Below the pieces are notes generated by a model. It had not been told where the DNA came from and searched no databases. It was given only the letters and a program-made list of their open reading frames with translations. Shown here piece after piece: positions 33,930 through 44,358 of a DNA stretch of 64,000 nucleotides. This DNA is from Metallyticus violacea (lineage: Eukaryota; Arthropoda; Insecta; Mantodea; Metallyticidae), in NCBI GenBank assembly GCA_030762175.1, contig CM060833.1, positions 158,206,001 through 158,270,000 of the forward strand, in the 5' to 3' direction. Position 1 is the first letter of the stretch. Each line of letters starts with the position of its first letter. The translations under genes were made by a program, and so were the position numbers.

Positions 33930-34310
33930 TCACTATACGCAAATATTTATTTATTCTTTTTATACATGTTCCTATTCATCATTATCATCACTTTCGCTAA
34001 TACTTAGCACATTTGGGTCAACTGACTCCCAAAATCATTAAAAAGACAATGAATTTTGTGCTAGTATTTGAAGTTGCCAAAGATCTTACACTCGTGGGAA
34101 ATTTATACAAACTACTAATACTAATACTAATACTTTTGTAAAACAGAACTACGAAAATTCACTTGTACGTTTGTAAGTATAGAGCTGTAAATACAAATGT
34201 AGCAGAGACCTTTGTGGAACAGAATTTTATTAATAACTACAAGTTACCAGTCCACACGCTTGTAATGTATTAGACCATACTTTTGTAAACAGGGCCCTGA
34301 TTTAACTTTC
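33930..34310 (+). repeat. Unnamed dispersed repeat, copy 1
   Basis: Blocks such as CGCTAATACTTAGCACATTT, TGTGCTAGTATTTGAAGTTG, GTTTGTAAGTATAG, ACAAATGTAGCAGAGAC and CTTGTAATGTATTAGACCAT recur in the same order at 36297-36670. No coding frame or tRNA-like promoter is seen. The shared end CATACTTTTGTAAACAGGGC may be the element terminus. Confidence 0.8.
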
Positions 34311-35650
34311 ATAGCAAACTTAATTATCAACAATCAACTCATAAGTTTGCTTCTTATCTAACAGAGGGCTCTGCCAGCTTGTTTTATACATTCAATGTGA
34401 TTATGACTCCTCCATCATCAGTACATGATCCGTTCTGTGTTTAAATTCCGTAAATGAATTCCACGAATGCTGCTATCTCATAAACGGATATATTTCCCCC
34501 GCACCCGTGTTGTCGGATCAGATGATGCAATTTAATGTATGGAAATTAGTTGCACTGAAAGCATGGACATCGCGCCACAGGTAAACACGTTGTTGCCATG
34601 GCAGCAAGGTTTTGTGAAAGGCAAGCTAACGAAAATGAACAGCAAAACAAATTAATGTCACATGTCAAAAGATGGAGCGCACTGTTCGTAATGACGTTCC
34701 ATCAACAATTTTTCAGCATCAACAATAAAGAACCCCTGTGGATTTGAATTTGCATTTGCAGTTATTCTTTCTCTCCATACAGACGCTTGCTACTCTGCAT
34801 TATTACATTTTTTTTTTTTTTTTTGCGAAGTCGTCCAAGGTCTTGCTATAATTACCATCTTTTCCCATTTGCTTTTGCCTCAGATTCTCTGAGATGCTAT
34901 AGGGTGGACCTGGAGGCTCGAACTTGGCACAAAATGCCTGATGCTCTAGCCGTTTTCAAAACAGCAAAAAATTAACACGAAAAAACATTTTGGTAGTAAT
35001 TTTATATTACTAATATGACTTAAATAGTTCTTCATATATATACATATTTTTAAATTTATAAAAGTATTTTATATTTTTTCCTTTAAAAAATTAGCCATAA
35101 TTATTTCATTGCATTTTGGTTTTACGTCTCATTGATGTCTCTTTACTTTTTTTTTTTATTACTTTTCCAAGTAAAAGTTCAAAGTGCATTATAATGATAA
35201 AGTCAGATCTTGGTAACTTTTCATTTGTTGCTGTGGTAATGCGTTAAACCAACTCAAACAATTATGCAGCAGAAACACGTAGTTTTGTTAATGAAATCAT
35301 ATGTTTGTGAGAGAAGCGTGAATAAGTAATGCAACCTATATTTCTCTCTCTTTCAAGTTTTGTTTCATTATACTTTCCAAATATAACGCATTATTGCTTA
35401 ATTACTTGGTTATACTGCGCCGTTTTAAATGTAATATTTTGTTAATCTATGGCAAATTCTGCCCCCCCCCCCCAGCCATCTTCGCACCTCCTCTTTACCC
35501 TCCCAGTGATTGCATTTTTTACAGCACCGAGAAGACAAAGTACAAGATCCGGCCTGTATGGCAGTTGTACTGTCCATTGAAGTTCAGAGATCTGCTCTGC
35601 AGTGCATAGACTCGTTTGTAGCTTCGCGTTGTCATTAAAATCTTTTGAGT
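34311..35650. other. No recognised feature
   Basis: T-runs at about 34807-34824 and 35150-35158 and a C11 run at about 35462-35472. The frame at 34787-34975 starts in a poly-T tract and is not credible. Confidence 0.3.
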
Positions 35651-35654
35651 ATTC

Positions 35655-35860
35655 CAACTGGGTCCTATTCCATAAAGATAAGGTCTAATACTTTGCGAGT
35701 GTAAATACGATTTTGTAACTTTCTGTTCGACGAAAGAATGTGTTACAAATGACGTCATATAAGAGCAAGATGGAATAATATGGAGTAACAGCTGTTTGCC
35801 AGATGTCGCTACACCTTGAGCTAGGTTATGTCTACTCCTTAGTAATAAATTCGAATTCAA
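35655..35860 (-). repeat. Possible inverted copy of the unnamed repeat
   Basis: GGGTCCTATTCCATAAAGAT followed by AAGGTCTAATACTTTGCGAG is the diverged reverse complement of the ends of the copies at 34.3 and 36.66 kb. The similarity fades after about 60 bp. The 113-codon minus frame here (35519-35860) has no recognised motif. Confidence 0.4.
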
Positions 35861-35912
35861 TGTCAGAGCGATTTACTGTTATTCTTGCTAACTGGGTTTT
35901 GTATATTTCTCT

Positions 35913-35915
<3 letters not shown>

Positions 35916-35962
<47 letters not shown>
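35916..35962. repeat. (AAT)n microsatellite
   Basis: About 15 AAT units. Confidence 0.97.
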
Positions 35963-36296
35963 TGAAATACTTTATTTTATATTTATCAATATTCAAACGT
36001 TTAAGAATTTACTTTGAGATGTCTTTCGTATACAATACACAGCATCATCAATTTATATCGTAAAATATGGCAGAAGAATCGACCTTCCATTTTGCTTATT
36101 ATCGGTCTCTTATTTTTCTAGTCCAATTGACAATTTCTATTTATATAAATTAGTTTTTATTGTTTTACAATCATATTTTCATTATAAGCAAAAAATTATG
36201 AAAATGGCGTCAAAAGAGAATGAGAAATGGAAAGAAAATTTTTTGTGTTATGCAGCAAGAGGCTTGGTGGGGGGGGGGGAAGCAAACGAAATATGA

Positions 36297-36670
36297 TTTC
36301 ATTGTACTCAAATACTGAATTATTTATTCTATATATATTCTCATAATTATGATCGTTTTCGCTAATAATTCGCATATTTAGATCAACTGATTCCAAAAAT
36401 TATTAGTTATAATAAAATTTGCACTAGTATTTGAAATTAGCAATTTTCCTACATTTGTAGAGCAATTTGTACAAGTTACAAGTGCCCGACTTATACTAAT
36501 GCTTCTGTGGAATAGAACAACGAAAAAGCACTTGTTTTTCTGTGAGTATGGGAGTGGTAAAATACAAGTGTAGCAGAAACATTTTTGGAATAGCATTGTA
36601 CTACTAACTACAAGCTGCAAGCTCATACACTTGTAATGTATTAGATCATACTTTTGTGAGACGGGGTCCT
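36297..36670 (+). repeat. Unnamed dispersed repeat, copy 2
   Basis: Direct-orientation relative of 33930-34310, with ATTTGCACTAGTATTTGAAA, CACTTGTTTTTCTGTGAGTA, ACAAGTGTAGCAGAAAC and CTTGTAATGTATTAGATCAT. A G9 run lies just before it (36271-36279). Confidence 0.8.
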
Positions 36671-36749
36671 GTTGGATAATTGTGTTGACATTGTCGACAG
36701 AGATAGCAATGGGTGGTGAGACAGTCTGCTCTAGGTGTAGGTCTGTAGG

Positions 36750-36960
36750 GATGAATGAAATGAAATGAATTATTGATGCGCAAATGAGCTCGGAGTGCTT
36801 GGCGCCTTAAAGCTACCTGGCATTTACATTCTCAGGATAGGGGGAAAAAAACGAAAAAACTTTATCCAGGCAGCTTGACCTAACCGGTATTCGAATGCAA
36901 GATCTCTGAAATTAGTAGTAACAAACGCTACCACTAAACCACTGAGGCGAGGTGGTCGAG
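36750..36960 (-). mobile_element. SINE3, tRNA-like head
   Basis: On the minus strand the head reads GCCTCAGTGGTTTAGTGGTA (A box TGGTTTAGTGG) and, about 40 bases on, CATTCGAATACCGG (B box, partly decayed). The body AGCTGCCTGGATAAAG and CCAGGTAGCTTTAAGGCGCC differs from SINE1 and SINE2. The end lies near an ATGAATGAAATGAAATGAAT tract at 36750. Only one copy is present. Confidence 0.65.
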
Positions 36961-37530
36961 ACTGTTTTGGGATTCGTTCATCAAAGACAGCGCTTTTATC
37001 CACCGCCTTCTCACCATACACATTTACTAAACACCTTTGTACATCTCATTTTCTGCCAAAGGAAATTGCATTAAAATAAAGCTCTTACTTTATTAAGTAT
37101 ATTACTTCCGAAAACTGCCACCTTACGGAAGAAAGGGCACTTTATGAAATTGTATGCAAAAGTCGGTGATACTACACATTTTAGAAGCTATTTAAAAACA
37201 CTGGTTTTTTATCCGGAAATTGGGCATGCGATAAAATTCTCAATGAATGAATATATAATCCATTTTCTATAGTCAAAGTTAAAGTCACAGCATTTTAACG
37301 ATCCAAAAATCGGAGCTGCTTATGGACCAGTGTGAGAAAGTAGCTCTAAAATATATTGCGCAGTTTTTAATTGTAGCTCAACGTAAGAGGGTTAAAAAGA
37401 AGATCTTAATATAAACTATAACTGCAAATACGATAAATCAGTGTGTCGCTGTACGCGAAATTGGCAAAGTATCTCCACCATGCTATTAAAGGTTAAAGAG
37501 TCACTCCCCTTGCCCATTCAAAACAAGACC
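36961..37530. other. No recognised feature
   Basis: AT-rich DNA between two SINEs; nothing repeated elsewhere in the window. Confidence 0.35.
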
Positions 37531-37792
37531 GCCACCGGTGGTCGTTAAGGCGTAGACTGGTGAGCGGGAGGTCTGGGGTTCGATTCCCGCCATGATCGTC
37601 CTCCCTGACTGAGGTTTTTCCCAGGTTTTCTCTCAGTCCTCATAAATAGCAAATGTCGGGGAGGTACCCTAAACTTAGGCCTAGAACATTTCCTTCCTTA
37701 AAAAGTCCTTTCCCAGTTTATCATTTCATCTCATGTATCATCAGTGTCCACCGCCTGTGGTGTCTCAGTAGTAAAAACGGGCGAGAGAGAGA
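37531..37792 (+). mobile_element. SINE1 with GA-repeat end
   Basis: Head CCGGTGGTCGTTAAGGCGTA lacks the GGCCGAG stretch of the A box. The B box is GGGGTTCGATTCC. The body is typical, but after AAAAACGGGC the usual GTTAAACACT end is replaced by GAGAGAGAGAGACC, so the end was altered by a repeat or a deletion. Confidence 0.88.
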
Positions 37793-39020
37793 GACCACCC
37801 AAAAGTCTACTATGTCACCACAATCGAAGTTGCCTTTCTTAGGACAGTATTTTGGGCGACCTGTAAAATGCGTCGAGGTGGCAACTTAGAGACCAATACA
37901 GTCGGTTGACGTCAAATAACGACATCAGTTGCTTGCTTATCCACGCCAAAGTCGTTTCTTCCACCTGATAAACAGCGATTGCTCGGAATGTAGAGAAATT
38001 AGTCATTTTCGTCATTCTGTTAACAAATTCAACTCTGATGATAGATTTTCTGATCATTCTAGAAGTTACACAGGAAAGTTGTTCCTATTGAAGGCATGGA
38101 TTAAAAATTGAAGTGCGAAATGGCTCTTTGCTTATTTATTAAAGTGCTGTGCAATGTTCATCCTTCCATATCCAACGGAGGATTACAAAGAAATACTTGT
38201 TGCAACTGCGGAAGCAATATGGGAGAAATTCATAGCGCAATTTGTCTCTATAAATATGATGGCATTAGTTCGGAATGACAGGTCGGCATTCATCACCGGA
38301 TGAAGGATTGCAGATCAGCGCTTTGCCATTCCCCTAGCACTGAAAAAACAAGCACTTAGCTCCTTCATTCTCTTGTATGCAAAACAAGTAGTTCTGGATG
38401 CACTTCTAAAACAACTTTCCTTTCAGTTTACATTTCTTGTCAAGTGTTGATCAGACCATAATATTTCTGTCTTCTAGGTGGCGGAACAAACGTATTTAAT
38501 AATAAAAGACTGTCTCGTCAGTAATTTATATTGCATTGAAATTCCGTAACGGATTGAAGTTGTAACACACACCCTGACTTTTATCAAAACATAAGAAGGA
38601 GAGTGGCACGAGAAACGTTAAGAAAAGGAAAGGAATAAAGAAAGTGCAAAGGAAAGAATTAAGCCGTGATTTGAAAATGTCTCCTTTTCGAAACAGGACT
38701 TGTCATTAACTTAACATGCAATTTTTAAAATTTCCATTTAGTCATTGTATATCCTTTTATTATCGATTTCATCTGTTTCTATTTTTCCTGATTTATTTTT
38801 AGCTACTTTTACCCCTTCCAGTGCAAATAGAAATGTAAGAACTGCAAAAAAGAAAGAGGGAAACCTTGATTTCCAGGAATACTGGATTTCTTATTACGCT
38901 TTTATAAATATATGTATATTTTGTTTCAGATATATTTCCTGCATTGGTCATGCATTTAGAGACCTTATAGTGTGGGATCCTCCATTTTAATGGCTTTAAC
39001 AAAGCATAAAAATTTCAACA
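37793..39020. other. No recognised feature
   Basis: Frames on both strands at 37839-38111 and 38745-39002 show no motif. Nothing here matches repeats elsewhere in the window. Confidence 0.3.
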
Positions 39021-40099
39021 GAATTAATAGAGAGAATTAAACTTATGAAACTGGAAAACAGGGATTTACTAGTGTCTTATGGTGTGCTTTCTGTGTTCCC
39101 TAACATCCCCAAAGAGAAACTAATAAATGTCTTTAAAAATGGCTAATCTCAATCAAGTTACGTGGGGAAATCATAGAACAATATCTGAACCTCATCAAAA
39201 TTTGCATCAATCAAACCTACTTCGCATTCAGAGGCAAGATATATACACAAAAGAAGGGTTTAGCAATGTGTAATACACTCTTACCATTCTTGGCAGACAT
39301 ATACATGAGTTTCCTGGAAACAAAATTAGTAAAGGCCTTCCCACATATATATAAATGTTGGTATCGCTATGTTGATGATGTCTTTGCAATAGTAGATGAA
39401 AAATAGAAAGGTGATGCAATAAAACTACTACCCTACAAGACAGCAACATAAAATTCACATTGGAAATAGAGAACAACAAGGTTCGTCCGTTCCTGGATAT
39501 AAAAATTATAAAAAAGGTTAACATATGCAATTTGGCATATTCAGGAAGGATACGCACACACCGATAATTATATAAAATGCAACAGCCACAACCCAAAAAA
39601 AAAAAAAAACATAAACTACCTATAATCAATAGCCTCAAATTCTGATTAGTAAACCTACCAATAAGTGAGACGGAATACGAATTGGAGTACCAAAAATCAT
39701 GGATATAGCACAGAAAAATGGTTACATAACAGATCTGGTCAAGAAAAAGAACATTTCAAAAATAAAAGAAACACCGCATTGAAAGGTTGCAAAGGAGAGC
39801 AGATATATAAAAAAATTTACATTTCATCCGTGGGCACATCAAAATTTTTAAAAGTTTTATAAAGATGCCAACATTATTTTGGTTCCAGCAAATAAATGCA
39901 GTTTGAAAAACCTAAAAACCAATACAAAGTACAAAATCCCGCCCGGAAAAGAATCAGGCATTTACTAAATCAGTTGCAAAGACTGCAACAATAAAGATAT
40001 AGGAAAAACAAAAAGGAACATTACCATAAGGTTCAAGGAATACAAGAGAAATGTAAAATATAAACATACGGAAAAATCAGCAGTAGCATACCATTTCTG

Positions 40100-40100
<1 letters not shown>

Positions 40101-40132
<32 letters not shown>
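40101..40132. repeat. A-run of about 31 inside Penelope ORF
   Basis: The run expands a short A-rich codon stretch after the residues YHFWQ and destroys the frame. Confidence 0.95.
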
Positions 40133-40133
<1 letters not shown>

Positions 40134-40336
40134 ATAAGTTTCAAAATGAAGCAAAACTCTTAAAAGCTCTTCAAAAATCCATAGATTTACCAGTGTTGGG
40201 AAATATATTCTTGAACGATAACATAGAAAATTAGTTAATTTTGATCTTCCTAACAACAGCAACCTCATGAAAATGTTTATAAAATTCAAAGAGCGACATC
40301 TTAATATCGCGCTGGAAAGCTAATAGTGGAATCGCG

Positions 40337-40371
40337 CTGACGATGAAGGAAATTTTCCTTTAAAACATGTC
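40337..40371 (+). ncRNA. Hammerhead ribozyme-like motif of Penelope element
   Basis: CTGACGA (40337-40343) matches the invariant CUGANGA core. An 8-bp stem II, GAAGGAAA with TTTCCTTT, follows. After it comes AAAAC AT GTC, which fits GAAA plus an ultrashort stem III (C-G closing, loop AU) and a GUC cleavage site at 40369-40371, with G12 mutated to A. Penelope-like elements are known to carry such minimal type I hammerheads near their ends. I cannot see a good stem I, so the copy is probably inactive as a monomer. Confidence 0.5.
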
Positions 40372-40588
40372 CAAGTAAGTGGAACAAAACTAATGAAATT
40401 TGAGTGATTTCCTCTAAATAATTTGTTATATTATACTATATTTTACTGTGAAAATGAAATCTATATTAAGTGTTGTTTCGTTTTTTAGAGCTCGTTACAT
40501 GCGCCATAAAACGAATGCTGTTTACAGCCAAAACGTTAAAAAGACAAATATACTTAGATTAAAGATTACAACTTTTGTTAGAGTGGTT

Positions 40589-40596
40589 AAAAAAAA
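40589..40596 (-). terminator. RNA polymerase III terminator of tRNA-Leu
   Basis: Eight A's on the plus strand give a T8 run on the tRNA strand, directly after the gene. Four or more T's suffice for polymerase III termination. Confidence 0.85.
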
Positions 40597-40600
40597 TTAG

Positions 40601-40683
40601 TGTCAGGAGTGGGATTCGAACCCACGCCCACAGAGTGGACTGCGACCTGAACGCAGCGCCTTAGACCGCTCGGCCATCCTGAC
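40601..40683 (-). tRNA. tRNA-Leu (anticodon CAG)
   Basis: The minus strand from 40683 gives an 83-nt class II tRNA. The acceptor stem is GTCAGGA paired with TCCTGAC, discriminator A. The D arm contains the A box TGGCCGAGCGG; the anticodon stem CTGCG/CGCAG holds the loop TTCAGGT, anticodon CAG (40647-40649). A long variable arm follows, then the T arm GTGGG TTCGAAT CCCAC with a perfect B box. The sequence reads like the metazoan tRNA-Leu(CAG) almost base for base. A T8 run on the minus strand (A's at 40589-40596) lies 4-5 bases past the 3' end and should terminate RNA polymerase III. No intron. It has no SINE body or A tail, so it is a genuine gene and not a SINE head. Confidence 0.96.
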
Positions 40684-41160
40684 TTGCGGCATTAATTGTT
40701 AATTTATATATATTTGTATTGCCTAAGTATCATCGTTGCTAGATTTCAGGAAAGAAAACAGCTGCGAAATCTTAGTTGCTAAATGTTATGTACTTACTTT
40801 GGGCATAGACACACGATTTACAAATGATGGATGCAGCTGAAGCATTATACAAATATTTTTCATTTGAATCGACCCATGCTGAGGATATTTTTATCTATAA
40901 ATACTTTCACATAAAAATCATTACAATATTCATTACAACTGAAACACAATTCATGCTTTATTACGTCATTTATCTTCTCATTCTTTCGTCTCTGCATTTT
41001 ATGCCCATCACAGCAAAAATCCTCTCCGAAAAAGCAAGGGGGGTGGGGGATGCTAAGTATGAAGTAACCAAGACTAATATTTAATTTTTAAATATGAGCT
41101 TCTAGAAATACATGAGAGTTATATTTAAAAAAAATAACCGACTTTTATTGTTATTATTAA
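40684..41160. other. No recognised feature
   Basis: The plus frame 40824-41084 is hydrophobic in the middle but matches no family. Confidence 0.3.
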
Positions 41161-41164
41161 TTGT

Positions 41165-41167
41165 ATC

Positions 41168-41200
<33 letters not shown>
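41165..41200. repeat. (ATT)n microsatellite
   Basis: About 10 ATT units a short way before the minisatellite. Confidence 0.95.
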
Positions 41201-41251
41201 AATTAGGTCTTACCTATATTTTACTGAGATTTTCCTTCCTCTAAATAAGCT

Positions 41252-41978
41252 TTCATATCATCGCTATATTATTGACCTTGGTGGTTTGGAGCTGAATTAA
41301 CTGCAGTTAATCGCTATATTGTTGACCTTGATGGTTTGGGGCTCAATTAACTTCCTTACATAGCTATCTTGTTGACCTTGGTGCTTGGGCTAAATTAACT
41401 GCATCTCATCGCTATATTGTCGACCTTGGTGGTCTGGGGCTCAATTAACTTCAGTTAATCGCTATATTGTTGACCTTGGTGGTTTGGGGCTCAATTAACT
41501 TCCTCACATCGCTATATTGTCGACCTTGGTGGTTTGGGGCTCAATTAACTTCATATCATCGCTATATTGTTGACCTTGGTGTTTGGGCTAAATTAACTGC
41601 ATCTCATCGCTATATTGTTGACCTTGGTGGTCTGGGGCTCAATTAACTTCAGTTAATCGCTATATTGTTGACCTTGGTGGTTTGGGGCTCAATTAACTTC
41701 CTCACATCGCTATATTGTCGACCTTGGTGGTTTGGGGCTCAATTAACTTCATATCATCGCTATATTGTTGACCTTGGTGTTTGGGCTAAATTAACTGCAT
41801 CTCATCGCTATATTGTTGACCTTGGTGTTTGGGGCTCCATTAACTGCATCTCATCGCTATATTGTTAACCTTGGTGTTTGGGGCTCAATTAACTTCCTTA
41901 CATCGCTATATTGTCGACCTTGGTGGTTTGGGGCTCAATTAACTGCATATCATCGCTATATTGTTTACCTTGGTGGTC
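41252..41978. repeat. 50-bp minisatellite with 198-bp higher-order period
   Basis: About 15 units containing CGCTATATTGTTGACCTTGG and GGGGCTCAATTAACTTC. Unit ends alternate among CAGTTAAT, CCTCACAT, CATATCAT and GCATCTCAT. The last type, with a 2-bp shorter GTGTTTGGGCTAAATT, recurs at 41401, 41599 and 41797, exactly 198 bp apart, so four units form a higher-order repeat. Because 198 is divisible by 3, the same peptide repeats in overlapping frames (41665-42016), but I see no reason to call this a protein. Confidence 0.93.
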
Positions 41979-42130
41979 TGGTGATATCGCGTTCTAGATG
42001 GATTCAAGTTTCCTGATTTCAAACCCGGTATCAAGCACAAAGAGAACTTAACTCGGCGGACATGTGTCATAGCTTCACGGTATTAAAGAACTCCAAAACT
42101 GAATAAAGAGGTCCCTGGTCCTGCATCACG
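41979..42130 (+). mobile_element. Possible SINE2-related remnant
   Basis: GGTCTGGTGATATCGCGTTC and TTTCAAACCCGG recall A and B boxes, and GTGTCATAGCTTCACGGTAT with AAGAACTCC recalls the SINE2 body block. Strong decay, so low certainty. Confidence 0.35.
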
Positions 42131-43070
42131 CCCAAGAAAAACAGGTAGAAGTTCCTACACGGAACGAAGAATCCTGCCTCATTCATCGCCATGTTGCAAT
42201 AGTGCCACATTTCACACCTACATTACAGTTTAAAACTTATTGTGTGAAATATATTTTAATGTAATCATGTCACTAAAAATGTTCCTTTTATACATGTATA
42301 TAGTTTACAAAACGATTAAGATAATCTGAAAATATAATGTAATTTTTTTCTCAAGTTTTCTTTACGTTAAATTCCTTGCAACAAATTTCATGCTTACGTT
42401 AAAGAAGTAAATGCTTCCAACATTAGAAAAAACAATGAAAACGATTTATTTTAGACAATGTTACTGTCAGGCGTTGACAGTTTTTGATATTTAGCATGAA
42501 TGACAAAACAGTAAGCCGTTTCCCCATTATGCTAGTAAAAAGGGGTATTTTTAAGTGCTGACGTGACGTTGTTCTGCAAAAATACCATGCATTCCAGACA
42601 GTCATATACCGCACTCTCGCGGCGGGCCGGCTGGCTGGATCCCGACCATATAGACCCGTAATCTCCTCGTAAATTAAACGCTTGAACAACTTGAACTAAT
42701 AAGAGCATGCACATAACCCCCATTTTTATGTTATACATTATACTGTCTCAGTTCATTTTTATTGTAGTGATTTTCCTGTAGAATTCTTTTAAGTGTTTTC
42801 CATAAGCAATAGTCACACTGTAAAATCTGGAGAATGTATGGGCTATAGCTCTATATAAATTATTCTGTCATTAAAAGTCCTCCTTAAAAGAATCAGGCGT
42901 TGCAGAATATTGTTGAAAATGTACATTTTGTCTGTCATTAGCGAATAATTATTAACAAATATGTGCTTATATTTGCGGCGACACCTCTCTGTATTTACAG
43001 TACATTAAAAAATGATGTGCCTTATTATTCGCCTTGCAGTTAAAGCACATCATAAACTGGCGCTTTTAGA
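42131..43070. other. No recognised gene; GC-richer minus frames
   Basis: Two overlapping minus frames (42423-42689 and 42532-42738) cross a GC-richer patch with GGCGGGCCGGCTGGCTGGAT. The second begins with a hydrophobic MGVMCMLLLVQVVQA that could pass for a signal peptide. I recognise no domain. Confidence 0.2.
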
Positions 43071-43073
43071 GTA

Positions 43074-43346
43074 CCGCCACGGATGACCGAGGTAGTTAAG
43101 TCGCGGACTCGTGAGCGGGAGGTCTGCGGTTCGATTACCACCGGGACTGTCCTCCCTGACTGATGTTTTTTCCAGGTTTTCCTCAGTCCTCATAAATGGC
43201 AAATGCCGAGGAGGTACCCTAAACATGGAACGTTTCCTTCCTTAAACTAGAAATTCTTTCGCAATTTATCATTTTATGTATCATCAGTGTCCACCATCTG
43301 TGGCACCTCAGTAGTAAAAACGGGGGTTGAACACAATTAAAAAAAC
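43074..43346 (+). mobile_element. SINE1 full length
   Basis: Head CACGGATGACCGAGGTAGTT, B box GCGGTTCGATTACC, full body and ACACAATTAAAAAAA end. CGCTTTTAGAGT before and CGTTTTATAGTG after may be decayed target-site duplications. Confidence 0.92.
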
Positions 43347-43544
43347 GTTTTATAGTGCAAGAGAACTTCATGAATGAATCGCGGATTTTCTTGCTCCAGT
43401 GTTTTTCAAATTGTTTTTAATATGAATTACCAAGTAAATGAACGTAAGGTTTTCGGAGAACATTAATAACTACGCGTCTAGAATATTCAGCAAAATCAAA
43501 TTGTAGATAGCCTCACAGTTTATGTCGTCAAGTAATTGTGATTG

Positions 43545-44108
43545 TTAAACTACCACTCTAAAGGCCAAGGTCACTCAGTCAACCAAGAAGAGCATGGCCA
43601 CAATCTTTTGGCACTGTGAAGGAACACTCTTCATTGACTATAAAGAGAGGAACACCACAGTAAATGGGGAGTACTATGCTGGCCTATTGCACAGACTATG
43701 TGCTTCCATCAAAGGCGAGGAAACCTGAGTGCTGAGTGGTGGTGTGCGCCTTCTTCACGACAATGCGCCTGTACACGCAGTTCTTGTTGCAAAGGAAGCT
43801 GTGAAAAATATGGCTTCAAGGAGATCGACCATCCACCCTACAGCCCCGATCAAACTCACAGTGACCATTTCCTCTTCTCAAAACACAAGAAGGACCTTCG
43901 ATGGAGGAAATTTAAGTGTGACAAAGAAGAGATGAATGCTCCATTTTGCAGACAAGACTTCTGACTATTTGGGGGCGGGGGGGTTGAAATGTTAATTCAA
44001 AGATGTGAGAAGTGTATTGCAATAAAGGGTAACTATATAGAAAATTGAAATACAGTTTTTGTCTTTACCATACACGGAAACTTGTGGACCTACCCTCGTA
44101 CGTTAGTG
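43545..44108 (+). mobile_element. Mariner (family B), 3' part
   Basis: The segment starts inside the transposase at TAAAGGCCAAGGTCACTCAG and contains VNGEYYAGLLHRLC, LLHDNAPVHAVLVAKEAVKN (second catalytic Asp, 43750-43810) and IDHPPYSPDQTHSDHFLFSK (third Asp, with LAP altered to QTH). It ends with the terminal repeat GGAAACTTGTGGACCTACCC and TCG at 44108, followed by TA. The 5' half is absent. Frames shift at several places. A SINE1 follows some 20 bp later. Confidence 0.85.
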
Positions 44109-44128
44109 TGTATGGTGACCCCCACGGG

Positions 44129-44358
44129 CTGTCCAGGTCGTTATGGTGCGGACCCGTGAGCGGAAGATCTCGAGTTTGATTCCCGCCAGGATCGTCCTCT
44201 TTGACTGAGGTTTTTTTCCTGGTTTTCAAAAGTCCTCATAAATGGCAAATGTCGTGAGACGTAGCCTAATCTGAGGCCTTGAACGCTTACTTCCTTAAAA
44301 AAAAAAAATATTCCAAACTACCATTTCATGCCTTGTATCATCAGTAACACTATTAAAT
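44129..44358 (+). mobile_element. SINE1, diverged
   Basis: Head CCCACGGGCTGTCCAGGTCG (A box decayed), B box CGAGTTTGATTCC, body with CATAAATGGCAAATGTCGTG. The region between CATCAGT and AACACTATTAAATAAATGAG is deleted. Confidence 0.85.

Larger units (their letters stand above)
39050..40560 (+). pseudogene. Penelope-like retroelement, RT and GIY-YIG
   Basis: The RT region reads LLVSYGVLSVFPNIPKEKLI at 39065-39125, then FRGKIYTQKKGLAMCNTLLP (39225-39285), LADIYMSFLETKL, and CWYRYVDDVFAIVD (39355-39400), with the catalytic YVDD of motif C followed by a stop. RPFLDIKIIKKVN near 39490 fits the end of the RT domain. After a decayed linker, 39895-40095 gives KYKIPPGKESGIY, a stop, then ISCKDCNNKDIGKTKRNITI, the GIY-YIG nuclease with its CxxC pair; the second Tyr reads Asp. 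An A30 run (40101-40132) interrupts the reading at AYHFWQ. Several stops make it dead. Both enzymes normally act together to nick DNA and copy the element RNA. The 5' part is missing. Confidence 0.85.

Noticed and set aside
35519..35860. 113-codon minus-strand host gene
   Set aside because: No motif, composition follows the background, and part of the region resembles a dispersed repeat end.
39228..39638. 136-codon minus-strand frame
   Set aside because: It is antisense to the Penelope reverse transcriptase; the plus strand carries the YVDD motif.
41665..42016. Repeat protein encoded by the minisatellite
   Set aside because: The open frames follow from the 198-bp period being divisible by 3; no start context, domain or conservation argues for a protein.
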